The notes below the pieces were generated by a model that worked only from the letters and a program-made list of their open reading frames with translations, had not been told where the DNA came from and made no database searches. Shown here piece by piece: positions 60,224 through 64,000 of a stretch of DNA of 64,000 nucleotides. The stretch comes from an uncultured bacterium (GTDB lineage Bacteria; Planctomycetota; JAJSAM01; JAJVHW01). Position 1 is the stretch's first letter. Every line of letters starts with the position of its first letter. The stretch covers positions 248,001-312,000 of the forward strand of contig CALKVK010000033.1 of assembly GCA_937996235.1 (NCBI GenBank), read 5' to 3'. Made by a program: the position numbers and the translations under genes.

Positions 60224-61480
60224 TCACAGAGCGCTCCCTCCGCCCATCACGGCGGGTTCGGGGATGGGGACGATGAAGCGCCCGCCGCGGCGCGCGTACT
60301 CGGCCTGCTGGCCGACGATCTCGTCGGCGAGGTTCCACGGCAGGATGAGGAGATAGTCGGGACGGCGCTCGAGCACGGCCTCGACGGGCAGCACCGGCAG
60401 GTGCGTGCCGGGAGTGTAGCGGCCGACCTTGAGCGGGTTCCGGTCCACCACGAAGTCGAGCGTCTCGCGCCCGATGCCGCAGTAGTTGAGCAGCGTGTTG
60501 CCCTTCGCGGGCGCGCCGTACGCGGCGATCGTGCGGCCCTCGGCGCGCAGTCCGTGCAGCAGCTCCCGCAGCCGCACGCGGTGCTGCGCGACGTCGCGCG
60601 CGAACTCGTGGTAGCGCGCGGGGTCGGTGAAGCGCGCGGCGCGCTCCTCCTCGACGCGGGCGCGGACGGACGCGGCGTGCTCGATGCGCCCCTTCGCGGG
60701 CCGGCCCCAGATGCGCAGCGAGCCGCCGTGCACGGGCACGTCGTCGATGCGCTCGATGCGCACGCCGGCGGCGGCGTACATGTGCGCGAGGGCCGTCACG
60801 GAGAAGTACGAGAGGTGCTCGTGGTAGACGGTGTCGTACTCGAAGCGGTCGAGCAGGTGGCCGAGCCACGGCGCCTCGACGACGACCGTGCCGCCCTCGC
60901 CCGCGACCTCGGCCATGCCCGCGAGGAAGCCGCGCGGGTCGTCCACGTGCGCGAAGACGTTGTTCGCGATGACGCACGCCGCGTGGCCGTGCTCGGCCGC
61001 GATCTCGCGCGCCGACTGCCGGTCGAAGAAGCGGTTGACGGTCGGGACGCCGCGCTCGCGCGCCAGCTCCGCGAGGTTCGTGGCGGGCTCGACGCCGAGC
61101 GTCCGCACGCCCATCTTCTGCAGGTGGAGCAGCAGACTGCCGTCGTTGCTCGCGACCTCGACGACCTGCTGGTCGGCGCGCGGGCGGACCTCGTCGACCA
61201 CCGCCTGCGCGTAGCCGGCGAAGTGCGCGTCCATCGCCTTGGACATGCCGGTCATGTAGAGGTAGTGCCCGAACAACACGACCGGGTCGATGACGTCCAC
61301 GAGCTGGACGAGCGAGCAGTCGCGGCAGAGGTTCACGACGAGCGGGTAGCGCGCCTCGTCCGCGAACTCCCGGTCGCTCGCCGGGAGCGCGTTCGCGAGG
61401 GGCTGGAGCCCCAGGTCGAGGAACGGCTCGAGAGCCGGGCTGTCGCAGCCTCGGCACGTGGTCGATCGCCTGTGGGTCAT
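60224..61480 (-). CDS. Class I SAM C-methyltransferase (TylCIII/NovU family) for NDP-sugars
   Basis: 418 aa. N-terminal zinc-binding module CRGC...CRDCSLVQL, then the SAM domain with VVEVASNDGSLLLHLQKMGV and NNVFAHVDDPRGFL, and C-terminal YGAPAKGNTLLNYCGIG and PWNLADEIVGQQ, the three-domain layout of sugar C3-methyltransferases. It would add a methyl branch to a keto-sugar intermediate such as CDP-4-keto-6-deoxyglucose. The ATG overlaps the epimerase stop (ATGA). Confidence 0.9.
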   Translation of the reverse strand: MTHRRSTTCRGCDSPALEPFLDLGLQPLANALPASDREFADEARYPLVVNLCRDCSLVQLVDVIDPVVLFGHYLYMTGMSKAMDAHFAGYAQAVVDEVRPRADQQVVEVASNDGSLLLHLQKMGVRTLGVEPATNLAELARERGVPTVNRFFDRQSAREIAAEHGHAACVIANNVFAHVDDPRGFLAGMAEVAGEGGTVVVEAPWLGHLLDRFEYDTVYHEHLSYFSVTALAHMYAAAGVRIERIDDVPVHGGSLRIWGRPAKGRIEHAASVRARVEEERAARFTDPARYHEFARDVAQHRVRLRELLHGLRAEGRTIAAYGAPAKGNTLLNYCGIGRETLDFVVDRNPLKVGRYTPGTHLPVLPVEAVLERRPDYLLILPWNLADEIVGQQAEYARRGGRFIVPIPEPAVMGGGSAL

Positions 61481-62463
61481 GCGCTCCGCTGCCTCCACTC
61501 CGCCAGCCGTGCGAGCGTGCGACGGACGCCGTCCGCGACGCTCGTCGCGGGGCGCCAGCCGACGAGGCGCACGATGCTCTCCGTGTTCACGGGACCGTGC
61601 ACCATCTCCTCCCTCGTGTTCGCGATCGCGCCGAACCGCAGCGCGGCGCGTTCGATTCCGAGGACGTCCGCAGCCCGTTCCACGAACTCCCGTACCGCAA
61701 GCAGAGTGCCGGAGGCGGCGTTCACCACCGGCGGCGCCGGGGCGGGGACCGCGGCGAGCCGCACGAGCGCCTCGGCGACGTCCTCGACGTACGTGAAGTC
61801 GCGCCGCTGGAGGCCCTCGGTCAGGTCCGACGGCCGGCCCGCGGCGGCGGCGGCGATCAGCGTGGGGAGGAGGCGCCCCGGCGGCTCGCCCGGGCCGTAC
61901 ACGGTGAAGGCGCGCACGACGACGCAGCGCAGCCCCTCGTCTTCGGCGAGCCGCGCCAGCGCCTGCGTGCCCGCGAGCTTCGTGCGGCCGTAGACCGACT
62001 GCGGCAGCGCGGGGCCGCTCTCGCGCAGATCGCCGCCCGCGTCGCCGTACTCGGCCGCCGAGCCCACGTGCACCAGTTCCGGGCGCCGGTCCGACGCCGC
62101 GTCGGCCGGGCGTCCGAGGAGCGCGCGGCCGAGCCGCTCGGGCAGGAGCGCGTTGACGGCCGCGGCGCGCGCGGGGTCGCGCTCCTCCGGCCGCACGCCG
62201 TAGCCGGCGACGTTCACGACGACGTCCGGCGCGACCGCCGCGACGAGCGCCTCCACGTCGCCCTCGCGCTCGACGTCGCAGCGGTGCACGGGCAGGTCGA
62301 GCGCGTGGGCCGCGAGCACGGCGCGGGCGGCGTCGGGCGTGCGCGCGGACGCGACGACGTCGGCGCCGGCCGCGGCGAAGGCGGCGGCCGCCCAGCGGCC
62401 GACGAAGCCGCTCGCACCGAGCACCAGCACGCGGCGGCCGGCGAGCCAGGGCGGCGGCGTCAT
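61477..62463 (-). CDS. NAD-dependent epimerase/dehydratase (sugar reductase/epimerase)
   Basis: 328 aa SDR. GASGFVG, VVNVAGYG, HVGSAAEYGD, catalytic Y-x3-K in QSVYGRTKLAG, then VVRAFTVYGPGEPPGRLLPT and RDFTYVEDVAEALVRL. It could be the 4-ketoreductase or epimerase finishing the CDP-sugar made by the neighbouring genes. ATGA overlaps on both sides make it the second gene of the operon. Confidence 0.88.
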   Translation of the reverse strand: MTPPPWLAGRRVLVLGASGFVGRWAAAAFAAAGADVVASARTPDAARAVLAAHALDLPVHRCDVEREGDVEALVAAVAPDVVVNVAGYGVRPEERDPARAAAVNALLPERLGRALLGRPADAASDRRPELVHVGSAAEYGDAGGDLRESGPALPQSVYGRTKLAGTQALARLAEDEGLRCVVVRAFTVYGPGEPPGRLLPTLIAAAAAGRPSDLTEGLQRRDFTYVEDVAEALVRLAAVPAPAPPVVNAASGTLLAVREFVERAADVLGIERAALRFGAIANTREEMVHGPVNTESIVRLVGWRPATSVADGVRRTLARLAEWRQRSA

Positions 62464-63959
62464 CGCGATGCCCTCCGGATGCACGGCGCGCCGCCGCTCT
62501 TCGAGCGCCCGAGCACGTGCACGACCGGCCGGTCCGGGAACGCCGCGCGCAACTGCGCCTCGACCTCCGGTCCGAGGTCGCGCGCGAAGAGCGGTCCGTC
62601 GGTCGCGAGCGTCGGCGGGTTCAGCGCGAGCGCCGACGCGGTGTCGGCGACGTCGCCGTCCACGAGCACCAGCGAGCGGCCGAGCGTGCCCGACTCCGCG
62701 AGGTGCAGGTAGTCCGCGTGGAAGCCGCGGTAGTCCACGTAGCGCGCGACGGCGCGCCACGGCGTGAACGTGGTCAGTGCGAGCGCACACGAGAGCGCCA
62801 CGCCGAGCGCGACGCGCGCCGCGGCGTCGCCGACGCCCCGCGCGGCGAGCACGGCGGCCAGGGTCTCCGCGCCGCGCAGCGTGAGCCACACGAGCGCGGG
62901 GAGCATCGCGAACCAGTAGCGCGGGCCGTAGTCGGGGCCGCCGCTGAACCAGTAGAGCGACATGCCGAGGGCCACCGCCGCCGCGAGGGCCGCAGCCGCC
63001 GCGTCGCGGCGCGTGAAGCGGCCGAGCGCGGCGTGCGCCCAGACGAGGAGCAGCGAGCCCGCCGCCCACCCGAACAGCTCGGTGTGCAGGTTGCAGAGGT
63101 TCTGGTTCAGGTTGACGAGCACGTCGGCGAGACCGTGTCCCGGGAGCGGATCGAGTCCGCCCCACGCGTTCGGCACGTTGCCGACGTCCGCGCCGAAGCC
63201 GAGTCGATTCGCGCCCGGGTACCACAGCACGTCGAGGTAGCGGCCCATCGGATCCTGCGTCGCGCGGCCCGTCAGCGTGGCGTTGAAGAGCGCGAGCGGC
63301 AGCGCGCCGAGCACACAGCCGAGCGAGTACGCGCCGACACTCACCACGCGCGGCCGCGCACGCGCCAGCGCCCACACACCGGTGAGGGTGCCGAGCACGA
63401 GGCCGTCCATGGGGCGCACGACGACGCACGCGCCGAACGCGAGTCCCGCGAGCGCCGCGCGGAGCGGGTTCTGCGCGCGGTCGGGCGGCGTGAGCAGCAG
63501 CCATCCCGCGAGCGCCAGGGTCAGCGTCGCGACGTGCGTCATGTCGGACGCGGCGAGGAACAGGAACCACGGCGACGCGGCGAGGAGCAGCGTGGCCGCG
63601 AGCGCCGGGCCGCGGTCGAGCAGGCGCCGCGCGAACGCGTGCGCGAGCAGCACGGAGACGCCGCCGAGCAGCGGGTTCACGAGCCACGGCACGCCCGCGA
63701 GCACGCCGAGTGCGAGCAGCGCCGGCCACCCGGGGTTCGTCGTCGAGAACCACGTGCCGTTGCGCACGTCGAGCAGGTAGTCGGCGAACGCCTCGGGCAC
63801 CGGCGGCGCGGGCGCGGTGACGTGGCCCGCCGCGAGGCAGCGCGCCTGGAAGAGGTACGCGACGCCGTCGGGCAGGTGGGGGACGCGGTCGTTGACGGCG
63901 ACCGCGATCACGGCCGCCGCGACGACGAAGAGCAGCGCGACCGTCCGCACCACCCGCAC
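62460..63959 (-). CDS. GT39-like (RgtA/PMT_2-type) membrane glycosyltransferase, 5' end may lie outside window
   Basis: At least 499 aa with about ten TM helices (TVALLFVVAAAVIAVAV at the N-terminus). A periplasmic loop after TM1 has the acidic residue typical of GT-C enzymes (DRVPHLPDGVAYLFQAR). Other phrases: DMTHVATLTLALAGWLLL, YWFSGGPDYGPRYWFAML. The family transfers sugars from polyprenyl-phosphate donors. The frame stays open upstream to the window edge, so GTG 63959 is only a lower bound. It overlaps the next gene by ATGA. Confidence 0.82.
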   Translation of the reverse strand: MRVVRTVALLFVVAAAVIAVAVNDRVPHLPDGVAYLFQARCLAAGHVTAPAPPVPEAFADYLLDVRNGTWFSTTNPGWPALLALGVLAGVPWLVNPLLGGVSVLLAHAFARRLLDRGPALAATLLLAASPWFLFLAASDMTHVATLTLALAGWLLLTPPDRAQNPLRAALAGLAFGACVVVRPMDGLVLGTLTGVWALARARPRVVSVGAYSLGCVLGALPLALFNATLTGRATQDPMGRYLDVLWYPGANRLGFGADVGNVPNAWGGLDPLPGHGLADVLVNLNQNLCNLHTELFGWAAGSLLLVWAHAALGRFTRRDAAAAALAAAVALGMSLYWFSGGPDYGPRYWFAMLPALVWLTLRGAETLAAVLAARGVGDAAARVALGVALSCALALTTFTPWRAVARYVDYRGFHADYLHLAESGTLGRSLVLVDGDVADTASALALNPPTLATDGPLFARDLGPEVEAQLRAAFPDRPVVHVLGRSKSGGAPCIRRASR

Positions 63960-64000
63960 GTCGCGCCCCGGCTCGGCGAGCCGCCGCGCGCGCTCCGTCC

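Noticed and set aside
1..64000. tRNA or rRNA genes, prophage genes, secondary-metabolite cluster
   Set aside because: Reading both strands I saw no tRNA-like T-loop/acceptor combinations, no rRNA segments, no phage structural genes and no PKS/NRPS domains; absence was judged by eye and not by a covariance search.

Overview
This 64 kb window is a very GC-rich bacterial chromosome segment with G/C-dominated third codon positions. The gene style suggests a planctomycete-like or otherwise deep-branching environmental bacterium. It carries many secreted or lipoprotein beta-propeller proteins (SBBP, FG-GAP, ASPIC/UnbV), a HEAT-repeat lipoprotein, SUMF1-type and wax-synthase-like proteins, and a large multihaem cytochrome. 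It also carries a stand-alone SUI1/YciH protein, few recognisable terminators, and many small palindromic interspersed repeats. The phylum assignment is inference; no rRNA or tRNA gene was seen.

Layout. 1-3.4 kb: end of a surface-glycan locus (GT4 glycosyltransferase, then NeuA-, NeuB- and NeuC-like nonulosonate genes) with translationally coupled starts. 3.4-10.6 kb: an SBBP-repeat secreted protein between palindromic repeats, an M16 protease and an RluB-type pseudouridine synthase. 10.7-15.9 kb: endonuclease III, a degenerate methyltransferase, a TPR protein, YciH, then three putative lipoproteins. The middle one is a thioredoxin-like selenoprotein read through an in-frame TGA (U-P-A-C motif); a standard gene finder would break it in two. 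15.9-26.5 kb: a polytopic membrane protein, a histidine kinase/response regulator operon divergent from a His-rich CpxP/Spy-like protein, a DUF6265 protein, a wax-synthase-like pair, a P460-like cytochrome and a SUMF1-domain protein, interrupted by two families of terminal-inverted-repeat elements. 26.5-37.7 kb: a HEAT plus alpha-toroid lipoprotein, ManA, RecN, a tRNA-binding protein, a FlgM-like protein, RsmD, an IPT-like secreted protein and a small gene split by a MITE. 37.8-47.4 kb: secreted proteins on the minus strand, including tandem FG-GAP paralogues. 47.5-51.6 kb: PdxJ, DapA, an ECF sigma factor, an NTF2-like protein and a GT2 glycosyltransferase. 51.6-54 kb: an NlpC/P60 gene bracketed by dense P/Q repeat clusters. 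54-58.3 kb: SRPBCC, Clp-N and RibD-C/DHFR-like proteins and a nine-haem cytochrome. 58.5-64 kb: a tightly coupled minus-strand operon for a CDP-glucose-derived, C-methylated surface sugar plus a GT39-like membrane glycosyltransferase.

Two regulatory patterns recur. Many genes have a TANNNT hexamer 6-8 nt before the start codon, implying leaderless mRNAs. Two minus-strand genes share an identical 25-bp promoter-upstream motif at the same distance from a TACCCT -10 box. Both ends of the window are surface-carbohydrate loci, and the centre is envelope, redox and housekeeping.
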